A program made the translations under genes and the position numbers. A model generated the notes under the pieces. That model was not told the origin of the DNA, did not search any database, and saw only the letters and a program-made list of their open reading frames with translations. Below are positions 1 to 8,527 of a stretch of 56,050 bases of DNA, one piece after another. The stretch comes from an uncultured Clostridia bacterium (GTDB lineage Bacteria; Bacillota; Clostridia; Saccharofermentanales; Saccharofermentanaceae): assembly GCA_946407705.1 (NCBI GenBank), contig CAMJPC010000015.1, positions 1-56,050 on the forward strand, in the 5' to 3' direction. Position 1 is the stretch's first letter, and each line of letters begins with the position of its first letter.

Positions 1-392
1 TGGGATCTGACAAGAACCAGCTCATCAAGGCATTCACAGAAGCAGAAGCTTACCATGGACCTTCCCTCGTAATCTGCTATGCACCTTGTATCAACCACGG
101 TATCAAGGGCGGCCTCAAGGTTGCTCAGCTCAGAGAGAAGCAGGCTGTTGAGTGCGGTTACTGGCACCTCTTCAGATTCAATCCTTCACTCGCAGCAGAA
201 GGCAAGAATCCTTTCTCACTCGATTCCAAGGAGCCTACAGCAGACTTCTTCGATTTCCTCAAGGCAGAAGTTCGTTACAACTCACTCTACAAGAAGTATG
301 ATGCTGATGTTGTTGACGGCCTCTTCCAGAGATGCTATCAGGATTCAAGAGACCGTTACGCTTCTTACGTAAAGAAGGCAAACGAGGCTTGA
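1..392 (+). CDS. nifJ: Pyruvate:ferredoxin (flavodoxin) oxidoreductase, C-terminal fragment
   Basis: The first reading frame (codons from base 3) is open from the window edge to TGA at 390-392 and gives the last 129 residues of a protein. The motif YAPCINHGIKGG is the characteristic C-terminal thiamine-diphosphate domain segment of single-chain pyruvate:ferredoxin oxidoreductase, where the Cys lies near the last iron-sulfur cluster. The enzyme oxidatively decarboxylates pyruvate to acetyl-CoA and reduces ferredoxin in the cytoplasm, which points to an anaerobic lifestyle. The gene is complete at its 3' end and is followed by a strong hairpin terminator, so it is the last gene of its transcript. 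The N-terminal part lies outside the window. Confidence 0.92.
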   Translation, partial: GSDKNQLIKAFTEAEAYHGPSLVICYAPCINHGIKGGLKVAQLREKQAVECGYWHLFRFNPSLAAEGKNPFSLDSKEPTADFFDFLKAEVRYNSLYKKYDADVVDGLFQRCYQDSRDRYASYVKKANEA

Positions 393-429
393 TCTCCGTC
401 TGATACAGCTCAGATAAAAGAGTGACAAT

Positions 430-468
430 ATCCCGGTCCGGAATCTTTCCGGGCCGGGATTGTTTTTG
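430..468 (+). terminator. Rho-independent terminator after the oxidoreductase gene
   Basis: A 14-bp stem (430-443 with 447-460, one G-T pair) closes a 3-nt loop and is followed by TGTTTTTG. It separates the oxidoreductase gene from the replication-protein cluster. Confidence 0.9.
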
Positions 469-549
469 AGTTCAAATGCCACATGTCCCCGTAAGCGACC
501 ACCAAACATGTTATAATTAGTTACTATTTAAAGAGTGGGGAATCAGCGG

Positions 550-1650
550 ATGAATGACGATTACAGTGAGCTTGTGATATCACAGAGCCTGCTGGATGAT
601 ATTTTCGTGGTCAGATACCTTCAGGATCTGTCAAGGGAGGCAGTTGTAGTCTACCTTTGGCTCAATATGACCGCAGGCAAAGATGAGTTCGACGAAGAGT
701 CAGTAAAGTCATATAAAGTCATCCCGGAATCCAAGGTCAAAGAGACCCTGGCAGAGCTTCTGGGAGCAGGACTCATCGCTTCTTCAGACAAGAAGTTCGT
801 CCTTGAAGACCTCAAAAAGCGCGAGGTCAAGGAGTATGTCGAAGTCTGCAAGGCCAAGGGCGAAGCAGGCGACATTCCCGGCATGATGAGCGATCCGGAA
901 GAGCACAAGATGCTCTCGAATTCGATCTCGAGGACATTCTTCCACGGCATGATGGATTACAACTATTACCGTCTCATAGACAAGTGCCTGTACGAGTACA
1001 GATTCGAAGGCACGGTGTGCTATAAGCTTTTTGAGGAGGGTTATCAGAAGAATATCCTCCGCAAATACAACGCGATGGCAGGTGTCGCTTCTTTCTGGTT
1101 TGAGAAGGGATATACGACCGCCGACCGTCTCGAGAAATATCTCGAGAGGAATTCGCTGAAAGACCGTCTGGTCAAGTATTGCAGCAAGACCATGCGCAAG
1201 CACATGACTGACCTTGACATCTCAAGGATCAACAGCTGGGTCGATGATCTGAACGTCAATGAGGAGCTTGTCGCATACGCTTTCCGTGTTAATGAGTTCA
1301 GAAATAACCTTACTCTGATGAACATCGAGACCACGCTTAAGAAGTGGTTTGATCTCGGGATCGACACGGCTGAGAAGGCTGCCAAGCTCAATGAAGAGGA
1401 GCACAAGGAGAACGCCAGAAAGTCCTCACACAGGAAGAACCGTTCGGGCAGCAAATGGAGAACCGGCGCTGAAGCAGGTCTTTCTGCCGCAGATGATGAT
1501 TCCGGTGACGAAGAAGAGAAGACTGATACAGAAGAAGTAAAGAGCAAGAAGAAGGCTGCTCCTGCTGATGACGGCAAGAGCAAGAAGGATGAGAGCGGCA
1601 TTCCCGATGACATCCTCGACATGTTCGGAGATTCAAATGAAGACGATTAA
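550..1650 (+). CDS. DnaD-domain replication protein
   Basis: 366 residues if the ATG at 550 is used; a GTG at 535 is in frame, but the purine-rich GAGTGGGG that would serve as ribosome site lies just upstream of 550. A TATAAT at 512-517 could be its -10 box. The segment around residues 245-290 (RNNLTLMNIETTLKKWFDLGI) matches the DnaD C-terminal domain, which binds DNA during initiation of replication. An earlier helical segment with FWFEKGYTTADRLEKY looks like a second, diverged copy. The last 80 residues are a charged Lys/Asp/Glu tail. The gene overlaps by 14 bp the next one, a DnaI/DnaC-like ATPase, which is the expected partner for helicase loading. Confidence 0.8.
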   Translation: MNDDYSELVISQSLLDDIFVVRYLQDLSREAVVVYLWLNMTAGKDEFDEESVKSYKVIPESKVKETLAELLGAGLIASSDKKFVLEDLKKREVKEYVEVCKAKGEAGDIPGMMSDPEEHKMLSNSISRTFFHGMMDYNYYRLIDKCLYEYRFEGTVCYKLFEEGYQKNILRKYNAMAGVASFWFEKGYTTADRLEKYLERNSLKDRLVKYCSKTMRKHMTDLDISRINSWVDDLNVNEELVAYAFRVNEFRNNLTLMNIETTLKKWFDLGIDTAEKAAKLNEEEHKENARKSSHRKNRSGSKWRTGAEAGLSAADDDSGDEEEKTDTEEVKSKKKAAPADDGKSKKDESGIPDDILDMFGDSNEDD

Positions 1651-2518
1651 AGGATTGATCGCGGCCGGCCTGGCCGAGACTGAAGCGGCAAGAAGGATCA
1701 CGCGCGATGAGAACATGAGGCGCGTATATAGTGATTTTCCGGAACTCAAGGACATTGACGGAAAGATAATCGACATCCGCAAGAACAGGCTGATCGCTGC
1801 CATCGATCACGATGAGAGGCTTGCCAAGCGTTACGACATCGAAGAGGAAAGCCTCATCGCGCAGAGAGAACTGATAATAAGCGATAACTGCATAGATCCT
1901 GAATTCGACATGGAGAAGCCCATCTGTACCAAGTGCGGCGACACGGGCTTCGTTAAAGGAAAGGACGGCACTCCCAAGGTATGCTCATGCAAGCAGTCTG
2001 AGCTTGAGGAATGCTATGAGAGTTGCGGCCTTGGCGATTATACTTCTTTCACCATGAAGAATTACAGGGACGATTATCTCGGAGAATCCGAGAAGCGTGC
2101 CGGTATCAAGAAAAAGATGCTGAGAGTCATGCTCGGCATGGAAGATGAAGGCGGAAAGGCTCTGTGGATCTACAGCGGCGCACCCCAGACCGGCAAGACA
2201 TATCTAGCCGTATGCATTGCAAAACTCGCCATAAGCCTCGGCAAGAGCGCTTATTACACCAAGTGCGAGAATCTTGCCACGCTCGAAAACGATACGATCG
2301 AAGACATCAAGAGGATCGATTTCCTCATCATTGACGATTTCGCGGATGACGTCACTCTTCACGGAGACATCGGTTCTGTATTGAACAACGTCCTCGAGAT
2401 CCGCACGGCCGCTGGACTTTGCACGATTCTCGTATCCGCGCTCCCGCTTACCGATCTTATCGGAGGCTGCGACATGCGCGTCAGCGGAAAGCTCGGCAGG
2501 GCAGGGAAGATATCTTAA
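1637..2518 (+). CDS. DnaC/DnaI-like helicase-loader ATPase
   Basis: 293 residues. The start is the ATG at 1637, inside the end of the DnaD-like gene; longer upstream readings run in the shadow of that gene. A zinc-knuckle-like CTKCGDTGFVKG...CSCKQ segment lies near residues 95-120, as in DnaC/DnaI-type loaders. Walker A is GAPQTGKT and Walker B is FLIIDDF. These AAA+ proteins load the replicative helicase onto DNA with DnaD-type partners. The C-terminal end SGKLGRAGKIS is shorter than the usual arginine-finger/sensor region, and the stop is immediately followed by acpS with one base between. Confidence 0.8.
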   Translation: MKTIKGLIAAGLAETEAARRITRDENMRRVYSDFPELKDIDGKIIDIRKNRLIAAIDHDERLAKRYDIEEESLIAQRELIISDNCIDPEFDMEKPICTKCGDTGFVKGKDGTPKVCSCKQSELEECYESCGLGDYTSFTMKNYRDDYLGESEKRAGIKKKMLRVMLGMEDEGGKALWIYSGAPQTGKTYLAVCIAKLAISLGKSAYYTKCENLATLENDTIEDIKRIDFLIIDDFADDVTLHGDIGSVLNNVLEIRTAAGLCTILVSALPLTDLIGGCDMRVSGKLGRAGKIS

Positions 2519-2519
2519 G

Positions 2520-2933
2520 ATGAAGATTCTCTGCGGAACTGATCTTGTCGAGGTTGCAAGGTTCAAAAGAATACTTGAAAGACATGAGACAAGCTTCATA
2601 AACAAATGCTTCACCGCAAAAGAGCAGGAGATCTGCTCAGCCAAGCCCGGACCTGACGGCGCTGCGCAGAGCTATGCAGCCAGATTTGCCGCAAAAGAAG
2701 CCTGCGGCAAGGCGCTCGGAACGGGTATAATGAGCGAGGGCATAGGACTGACGGATATTGAAGTCTTATCTGACGCCAAAGGCGCACCTTTCCTTGAGTT
2801 GAAGGGAAAAGCCAAAGAAAAGGCGGATGAGCTCGGAGTTTTTTCGATCTCCTTAAGCCTGACACACGACGGCGGAATGGCAGCTGCTTACTGCACGATG
2901 CTCGCTGAAAGAAAGGAACAGAATCCGGGATGA
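2520..2933 (+). CDS. acpS: Holo-[acyl-carrier-protein] synthase
   Basis: 137 residues, close to the usual 120-140. It transfers 4'-phosphopantetheine from CoA to the serine of acyl carrier protein. The N-terminal GTDLVEVARFKRIL carries the magnesium-binding Asp, and the central FAAKEACGKALGTGI carries the conserved KEA..KALG block. The C-terminal ISLSLTHDGGMAAAYC is the usual final strand. ATG at 2520 follows the preceding stop by one base, and the gene overlaps the next by 4 bp (ATGA), so translation is coupled in one operon. Confidence 0.93.
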   Translation: MKILCGTDLVEVARFKRILERHETSFINKCFTAKEQEICSAKPGPDGAAQSYAARFAAKEACGKALGTGIMSEGIGLTDIEVLSDAKGAPFLELKGKAKEKADELGVFSISLSLTHDGGMAAAYCTMLAERKEQNPG

Positions 2934-4195
2934 AATCCAAAAAGCCGGAAAATGATAAAAGCAAGTCTTCCATGTGGAAGAAGTTTCAAAAGAAGACTAC
3001 TCCTCTGGACGACCGTCCACAGGAGGCCCGTGGCGTCAGGCTCATAAGCAAGAACATTAAGTTCGGCGATGACAGTGAGGTCAGATCCATCTTCAGCGAT
3101 GAGGGCAACTACGGAAGCGCCGAAGACATGCAGGACAAGTGGGGCCTTTCCGAGAAGCAGGCCACGGTCAAGCACAGGGGAAGAAGGCGTATATTTGCAT
3201 TCCTTATTGCATTAGGCGTCCTGCTCCTTTCCATTGCCGGAATATTCTACATTCTCCCGAGATTCCTGCCTGACCTTTTCAAAGGCAGTAACATCCAGCT
3301 CTTCGTACAGCCCGTAATCAACTACGAGTACGACGACAAGTCATTCAGGGTAATCACCAAATCAAGCGAGAGCATAATGAAGGATCCGTGGGCAGACGCC
3401 GAGCGCATCACTGAGGTCCTTTACAACGAGCCCGTAAAGTTCATAAGCGATAACAAGGAAGGCTACAGCAAAATCGAGACCATGGACGGCATTACCGGAT
3501 GGGTAAGATCCGATAGCCTTACTACTGACACATCTTCAGTTGAACCTGACCTTCACAAGTACAAGCTCGTTATCTCTGACCCTTCAAAGAACGTAATGAC
3601 GCACGCGAGCAACGGTACGCTCATTACAAAGGTCATGATGAACACGGTGATCTATGCTGATATCAGCCGTGAAGGCGTTTACCAGGTAAGCCTTCCCAAT
3701 GGTGAGATAGGATGGATCGGTTCGTCCGGCGTCATCGAGCTGAAGCCCAGAGAAGCGCTCCAGGAAGTCTCGAGCCGTTACTTTGTCAGCTCGCTCCTGA
3801 CCTTCGTAAACGCTCGCTACTATTCAAACGGACTCACTGTTAACGGAATATCCGTTAACGGCGCCGTATACGTCTGTTCTGAGGTCAACGGCATCAAGAT
3901 GCCCAGGAACATGACGGAGCAGAGCAAGCTCGGACAGGCGGTAACGCTGTCACACGACGCTGTTACCGGTGAAGAGATAATCAGTGACATTATGCCCGGT
4001 GACATACTTTTCTTAAGGAGCCCCCAGTCCGCTCCGGGAAGCGAATCGATCTATGAGGAAGCAATCTGCACGGACACGGGAACACTGCTCATGATATCGC
4101 CTGCGGCCACTACTATAAGGCTCAGACAGTTCAAGGCGGGCGATGATATCACAAGCAGGATAATAACGATAAGAAGAGTATTCGCAACTAAGTAA
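2930..4195 (+). CDS. Membrane-anchored SH3-type protein with a degenerate NlpC/P60 domain
   Basis: 421 residues. A charged cytoplasmic N-terminus of about 83 residues is followed by one membrane segment (about 84-106) and an extracellular part. Two SH3b-like repeats follow, each ending in a GW(V/I) motif (GITGWVRSDSL and GEIGWIGSSGV). The C-terminal 130 residues keep the spacing of NlpC/P60 peptidases: KMPRNMTEQSKLG and IMPGDILFL match the usual LPR..SEQ..G and L.PGDL.FF blocks. The catalytic DCSG is replaced by SVNG (residues 308-311), and no HVGIY-like histidine is visible. It is therefore likely a cell-wall-binding pseudoenzyme rather than a hydrolase. It sits at the end of the replication/acpS operon. 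Confidence 0.72.
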   Translation: MKSKKPENDKSKSSMWKKFQKKTTPLDDRPQEARGVRLISKNIKFGDDSEVRSIFSDEGNYGSAEDMQDKWGLSEKQATVKHRGRRRIFAFLIALGVLLLSIAGIFYILPRFLPDLFKGSNIQLFVQPVINYEYDDKSFRVITKSSESIMKDPWADAERITEVLYNEPVKFISDNKEGYSKIETMDGITGWVRSDSLTTDTSSVEPDLHKYKLVISDPSKNVMTHASNGTLITKVMMNTVIYADISREGVYQVSLPNGEIGWIGSSGVIELKPREALQEVSSRYFVSSLLTFVNARYYSNGLTVNGISVNGAVYVCSEVNGIKMPRNMTEQSKLGQAVTLSHDAVTGEEIISDIMPGDILFLRSPQSAPGSESIYEEAICTDTGTLLMISPAATTIRLRQFKAGDDITSRIITIRRVFATK

Positions 4196-4267
4196 AATTA
4201 ATGTTGCATACCGTTTGGCATTGTGATATTATTGTCAAGCGTTAAAAATCTAACAGGAGGTGTTTTC

Positions 4268-4465
4268 ATGGCTAAGTGTGAAGTATGCCAGAAGGATATG
4301 TTCTTCGGCAGAAAGATCAGAATCACGCGTTCACAGATCTCTCGTCGTGCACTCACAACGCAGCAGGCTAACGTACATAGAGTTAAGGTTGTTGTTGACG
4401 GCACCCCCAAGACAATGAATGTCTGCACCCGCTGCCTGCGTTCCGGCAAGGTCAAGAGAGCGTAA
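4268..4465 (+). CDS. rpmB: 50S ribosomal protein L28
   Basis: 65 residues, the usual length. ATG at 4268 follows a perfect AGGAGG at 4255-4260. The sequence begins AKCEVCQKDMFFG and ends with VCTRCLRSGKVKRA; the two CxxC pairs indicate a zinc-binding form of L28, a component of the large ribosomal subunit. It is flanked by its own hairpin terminator, so it is probably a single-gene transcript or the end of the upstream one. Confidence 0.95.
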   Translation: MAKCEVCQKDMFFGRKIRITRSQISRRALTTQQANVHRVKVVVDGTPKTMNVCTRCLRSGKVKRA

Positions 4466-4489
4466 TCAAAATTGATTCTATAACAAATA

Positions 4490-4518
4490 AAGCTCCGGTT
4501 TTCCGGAGCTTTTGTTTT
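4490..4518 (+). terminator. Terminator after rpmB, possibly bidirectional
   Basis: Stem AAGCTCCGG / CCGGAGCTT with a TTTT loop, followed by TTTGTTTTG. The left flank AACAAATAA also gives a T-rich run on the other strand, so it may also end the convergent serS transcript. A second small hairpin (4531-4546) lies between it and the serS stop. Confidence 0.88.
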
Positions 4519-4557
4519 GCTTTGATTTATCCTCCCGGAAGGGAGGCGGGAAGCTTA

Positions 4558-5847
4558 TTACTTCCCGGGTACCTCGATAACGGATTTGCCGCCCATGTAA
4601 GGCCTCAATGCCTCAGGGATCCTGATGGAGCCGTCCTCGTTGAGATTGTTTTCAAGGAAAGCGATGAGCATTCTCGGAGGAGCTACGCAGGTGTTGTTAA
4701 GCGTATGGGCAAGGTATGTGCCCTCGGGTCCCCTGATCCTGATCTTGAGACGTCTTGCCTGAGCGTCGCCTAAGTTGGAGCAGGAACCTACCTCAAAATA
4801 CTTCTTCTGTCTGGGAGACCATGCCTCAACGTCGCATGACTTTACCTTAAGGTCAGCTAAGTCACCGGAGCAGCACTCGAGCGTTCTTACGGGGATATCG
4901 AGTGAACGGAAGTAATCAACGGTGTTCTGCCAGAGCTTGTCATACCACTTCATGGAATCCTCAGGCTTGCAGACAACGATCATCTCCTGCTTCTCGAACT
5001 GGTGGATCCTGTAAACGCCGCGCTCCTCGATGCCGTGAGCACCGACTTCCTTACGGAAGCAGGGGGAGTAGGATGTGAGCGTCTGAGGGAGCTTGTCCTC
5101 ATCTGTGATGGTATCGATGAACTTACCGATCATGGAGTGCTCGGAAGTACCGATGAGATAGAGGTCTTCGCCCTCGATCTTGTACATCATGTTTTCCATC
5201 TCGGCAAAGCTCATGACGCCCGTAACGACGGAAGATCTGATCATGTAAGGCGGGATGTAATATGTGAATCCGCGGTCGATCATGAAGTCTCTTGCGTAAG
5301 AAAGGCAAGCGGAATGGAGTCTTGCAATATTGCCCTTGAGATAGTAGAAACCGTTTCCGGATGTCTCTCTGGCCTGGTCGAGCTCGATTCCGTCGAGCTT
5401 TTCCATGATATCAACGTGATAGGGGACTTCGAAATCGGGAACGAAAGGTTCACCGAACTTCTCGATCTCAACGTTTTCGGAATCGTCCTTGCCGATCGGA
5501 ACTGAAGGATCGATGATGTTGGGGATTACGAGCATGATCTTTCTGATCTCTTCTTCGAGCTCAGTCTCCTTAACGGAAAGTGCCTCGAGTTCTTCGGCCA
5601 TGTCAGTGACCTGCTTCTTGACCTCTTCGGCTTCTTCCTTCTTGCCCTGGCCCATGAGAGCGCCGATCTGTTTGCTGACCTTGTTACGGTTAGCTCTCAA
5701 TGCCTCCGCACGGGTCTTGCTCTCGCGGAATTCCTTATCAAGTTCGATGACCTTGTCTACCAAAGGAAGCTTTTCGTCCTGGAACTTGTTCTTGATGTTC
5801 TGCTTTACGATGTCAGGGTTGGTCCTGAGGAATTTGATATCAAGCAT
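4558..5847 (-). CDS. serS: Seryl-tRNA synthetase
   Basis: 429 residues, full length. It charges tRNA-Ser with serine. The N-terminal 110 residues form the long coiled-coil tRNA-binding arm (starting MLDIKFLRTNPDIVKQNI). Class II motif 2 is visible as CFRKEVGAHGIEERGVYRIHQF. Motif 3 is HTLNNTCVAPPRMLIAFLEN, in which the usual G-R-T/L of bacterial SerRS reads APPRML; this variant looks like a divergent SerRS subgroup. The start has a clear AAAGGAGAACG ribosome site. Only 57 bp separate it from the upstream gene, so there is no room for a T-box leader. Confidence 0.95.
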   Translation of the reverse strand: MLDIKFLRTNPDIVKQNIKNKFQDEKLPLVDKVIELDKEFRESKTRAEALRANRNKVSKQIGALMGQGKKEEAEEVKKQVTDMAEELEALSVKETELEEEIRKIMLVIPNIIDPSVPIGKDDSENVEIEKFGEPFVPDFEVPYHVDIMEKLDGIELDQARETSGNGFYYLKGNIARLHSACLSYARDFMIDRGFTYYIPPYMIRSSVVTGVMSFAEMENMMYKIEGEDLYLIGTSEHSMIGKFIDTITDEDKLPQTLTSYSPCFRKEVGAHGIEERGVYRIHQFEKQEMIVVCKPEDSMKWYDKLWQNTVDYFRSLDIPVRTLECCSGDLADLKVKSCDVEAWSPRQKKYFEVGSCSNLGDAQARRLKIRIRGPEGTYLAHTLNNTCVAPPRMLIAFLENNLNEDGSIRIPEALRPYMGGKSVIEVPGK

Positions 5848-5904
5848 ATCGTTCTCCTTTTGCCTTTTATAACTTACCTATTTTATTCTTAGGGTACTTA
5901 TTTA

Positions 5905-7263
5905 TCAATCAGTTTCGACCAACATGTTGCCGTCGTATTTGCCGGCGGGATAGTTGACGGAAGGGTCCCACAAGATGAATTCGGTTATGCCGAGATCCTT
6001 GCAGGCTTTGATCTGGGCATTTATCTCCGCGTAACCGTAGTGGATGTAGTTGCCTTTACCGATGTAGGATGCCGTAAACGACTGGATGTATGGCCTGACG
6101 GCCGTGAATCCTTTCTGCTGGTAGATCTCCTGACAGCTGTAAAGAACGCTGTATACGATGAGGTAAGGCTCTTTGTCGGGGAAGGGGAATGTCCTTCCGC
6201 CGAGTTTTGTTCCGAGCGCGTAGTGGGAAGGATAGACCATCGGGCAGCAGGAATCTATACCCGTCATTCCAAGTGTCTCGAATTCCTGTCCTATTATCTT
6301 TGCGTCGCCCTTGGAAGTAAGGACTATACCGAAGATATCGGCAGAGACCGGAATGCCCATTTTATCCTGGAGGCGGATCCTTGCTTCCTGCAGAAAACGG
6401 TTGATGGCTTCAGCCTTAGTCGGGAAAGTTCCCTCGGCTCCGTAATAGGGCACCTTGTCATTCTTGTATCCTACGGGGAATCTGACGTAGTCGTACTGGA
6501 TCTCATCGATACCGTAGGATGCGGCTTCTTCTGCGAGTTCGATCAGGTATTCCCAGTTTTCCCTGTTGTAAGGGCTTAAGAAGGGGCGCTTGCCTTCGCT
6601 TGAAAAGAGTACCACTTCGCCGCCCTCATCCCTGATCGCCCTTTCAGGAAACTTCTTGGCCGCCGTAGAATCATTGAAAGAAACGATACGTCCGATTATG
6701 CGCAGGCCGTTTGCGTGGCACTTGTCGATCATGTCCTTGAGAACGTAGTTGTCCCAGACGTAGCCGATCTTCTTGGCTGTCGGGTTCTTGGACATGTAAG
6801 GGATGCCGTATTCGTTCTTGAGGTCCAATACGATCGTGTTGAGTTCGCTCTTCTTGCAGAGGTCGATCGCGGAATCGATCTTTCCGCCGCTTCCGACGTA
6901 GAGACCTTTGACCTGGAAATGCTCGGGTGTCTTAACTTCCTCTTCGGGGAGTTCCTTGAGAGGACCGAACATGGCATCGGCTTCCGGATTGTCAGGCAGG
7001 AGCTCCTTGTGGAGCGACGCTACCGTAGTAAACGAGTTTTCGGTTGAGATGATCGGTACGACAGTGCCTGAAGTCTTGTTGGACTCAATTTTCACTGATA
7101 CTTTTTTTACGAGTTTGGTTATGCCTGCGACTAATATCAGCACTGCCATGAGCACCGCTATGACGGTCATCGCGGTGAACATGTGCTGGAGTCTCAGAAG
7201 ACGCGCGGCTTCGTACGGTGAATTGACTTTTACGGGCTTTTTATTTGAACTATTCTTTTTCAT
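5905..7263 (-). CDS. DUF4015 putative glycoside hydrolase, membrane-anchored
   Basis: 452 residues. A basic N-terminus and one membrane segment (about residues 32-52) place the rest outside the cell. From about residue 118 the protein reads as a TIM-barrel of the DUF4015 (GHL-type) family: KGLYVGSGGKIDSA, NTIVLDLKNEYG, GRIVSFND, and the conserved IDEIQYDYVRFPVG followed by PVSADIFGI. The Asp residues in these strands are the likely catalytic ones, but no substrate is established for this family. The start is ATG at 7263, with no ribosome site before it; a promoter ends about 7 bases upstream. It precedes serS on the same strand, 57 bp apart. Confidence 0.82.
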   Translation of the reverse strand: MKKNSSNKKPVKVNSPYEAARLLRLQHMFTAMTVIAVLMAVLILVAGITKLVKKVSVKIESNKTSGTVVPIISTENSFTTVASLHKELLPDNPEADAMFGPLKELPEEEVKTPEHFQVKGLYVGSGGKIDSAIDLCKKSELNTIVLDLKNEYGIPYMSKNPTAKKIGYVWDNYVLKDMIDKCHANGLRIIGRIVSFNDSTAAKKFPERAIRDEGGEVVLFSSEGKRPFLSPYNRENWEYLIELAEEAASYGIDEIQYDYVRFPVGYKNDKVPYYGAEGTFPTKAEAINRFLQEARIRLQDKMGIPVSADIFGIVLTSKGDAKIIGQEFETLGMTGIDSCCPMVYPSHYALGTKLGGRTFPFPDKEPYLIVYSVLYSCQEIYQQKGFTAVRPYIQSFTASYIGKGNYIHYGYAEINAQIKACKDLGITEFILWDPSVNYPAGKYDGNMLVETD

Positions 7264-7270
7264 AAAGATA

Positions 7271-7298
7271 ATTATACAAGGCGTTTCGAAAATGACAA
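7271..7298 (-). promoter_or_regulatory. Promoter for a possibly leaderless transcript of the DUF4015 gene
   Basis: On the minus strand TTGTCA (7298-7293), a 16-bp spacer and TATAAT (7276-7271) form a good housekeeping promoter. The expected start of transcription, about 7 bases further, falls at or next to the ATG at 7263. No Shine-Dalgarno sequence is present. Confidence 0.6.
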
Positions 7299-7371
7299 TT
7301 ATTATACCGAAGAAGCCCCTTTTATGCTAAAATATCTATGTTATAAATCTTTGATTTTTGTAGAGGTTGAT

Positions 7372-7791
7372 ATGATCGTACGCAATTGCGCAGGTGGCAT
7401 CGTTTTTCGCGGTGACAAAGTTCTGCTCGTTTGCAATGACAAGCACGAATGGGGCTTTCCCAAAGGTGTTGTCAGGTCATCAGACAGGAGCAGGCTCACC
7501 GATTTTGTATCGAAGAGAATCAAAGAAGAAACCGGTATAGCCACAAAGGCTCTCGTGCCATGTGGAAAGACCAACTATGAGTATTATTCGATCACCCGCA
7601 ACAAGCCTGTCCATAACAACATTTCATGGTTTGTCATGGCAGCTGAAGCAGGCGATATCGTCATTACGCCTGATACAGGCACCATAGGCGCAAGGTTCGA
7701 ATCAGTCGAGAAAGCTCTTGCCAATATCACATACAGCCAGGACAAGGCTCTTTTGATGATGGCATATCAGAAATACAGGGAGCTTGCCTGA
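7372..7791 (+). CDS. Nudix-family hydrolase-like protein with an altered Nudix box
   Basis: 139 residues from ATG 7372 (MIVRNCAGG), preceded by AGAGG at 7362-7366; an earlier in-frame ATG at 7324 has no ribosome site. The fold signature is clear: a CAGGIVFRGDKVLLVCN strand pair, WGFPKG, and KRIKEETGI at the end of the box. The box is not canonical: between PKG and EETG there are two extra residues, and the REU-x-EE helix reads KRIKEE, so the first catalytic Glu is Arg. Nudix proteins cleave nucleoside diphosphates linked to another group; activity here is uncertain. It is followed after one base by the YigZ-type gene. Confidence 0.8.
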   Translation: MIVRNCAGGIVFRGDKVLLVCNDKHEWGFPKGVVRSSDRSRLTDFVSKRIKEETGIATKALVPCGKTNYEYYSITRNKPVHNNISWFVMAAEAGDIVITPDTGTIGARFESVEKALANITYSQDKALLMMAYQKYRELA

Positions 7792-7792
7792 T

Positions 7793-8434
7793 TTGCCTAA
7801 CGAGTCCCGCCTTACCTCAGAGGGAAATTCCCGGATCGAGATAAAGAAATCCGTTTTCATAGGACACTCCGCCTATGTGGCAAGTCCCGCAGAGGCAGCT
7901 GATTTCATTGCAAAAGAGAGAAAGACTTATCCTGATGCCAGGCACATATGTTATGCCTGGAGAACGGGAGGGGACTCTGCCAACCAAAAATCGAGCGACG
8001 ACGGCGAGCCTTCGGGAACCGCAGGACAGCCGCTTCTGGCACTTCTTACCGATAATGACTTAAACAACACGATCATCTGCGTAACCAGATATTTCGGAGG
8101 CATCCTGCTCGGCAAGGGCGGGCTTATGCGTGCCTACAGGGAAAGCGGCCTTGCGGCTCTTTCTGACGGTAAACCCGTCATGCTCACGCCCGGCAGAAAG
8201 CTGAAGATAAAATGCGATTACGCGTTCTATGAGAAGCTCATGAGGAAAGTGAACCTTAAGAACTGGTCCGCCGAAAACGTAAGCTTTGACAGTGATGTCT
8301 CGCTTAACCTTCTCGTTCCTTCAGCTGAAGTGCCTGAAGTTGAGACGTATCTGGCTGACGAGAGCTGCGGCAAGGTCGTGCCGGAAGATGACGGCGAGAT
8401 CCTGATCGAAGGCGAAGCAATAGCCCTTACGTGA
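7793..8434 (+). CDS. IMPACT/YigZ family protein
   Basis: 213 residues with a TTG start at 7793; another TTG at 7784 is in frame, but AGGGAG at 7777-7782 suits 7793 better. The N-terminal domain (to about residue 120) has the UPF0029/IMPACT signature: KSVFIGHSAYV, CYAWR, DDGEPSGTAGQPLL and RYFGGILLGKGGLMRAY. The C-terminal ferredoxin-like domain is the DUF1949 type. In the yeast and mammalian homologues the domain affects GCN2 signalling, and bacterial YigZ may bind nucleic acid; the role is not settled. It follows the Nudix-like gene by one base, probably in one transcript. Confidence 0.88.
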   Translation: MPNESRLTSEGNSRIEIKKSVFIGHSAYVASPAEAADFIAKERKTYPDARHICYAWRTGGDSANQKSSDDGEPSGTAGQPLLALLTDNDLNNTIICVTRYFGGILLGKGGLMRAYRESGLAALSDGKPVMLTPGRKLKIKCDYAFYEKLMRKVNLKNWSAENVSFDSDVSLNLLVPSAEVPEVETYLADESCGKVVPEDDGEILIEGEAIALT

Positions 8435-8527
8435 CAAAAGTTGACGCATTTTTGCCTATAATTTCAATGTTTTCTTGATTAAACTTGAATACAAATAATG
8501 TTTATATTTCAGGAATGAGGTGAAATA

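Noticed and set aside
5848..5904. T-box leader for serS
   Set aside because: The gap to the upstream gene is only 57 bp and holds just the ribosome site.
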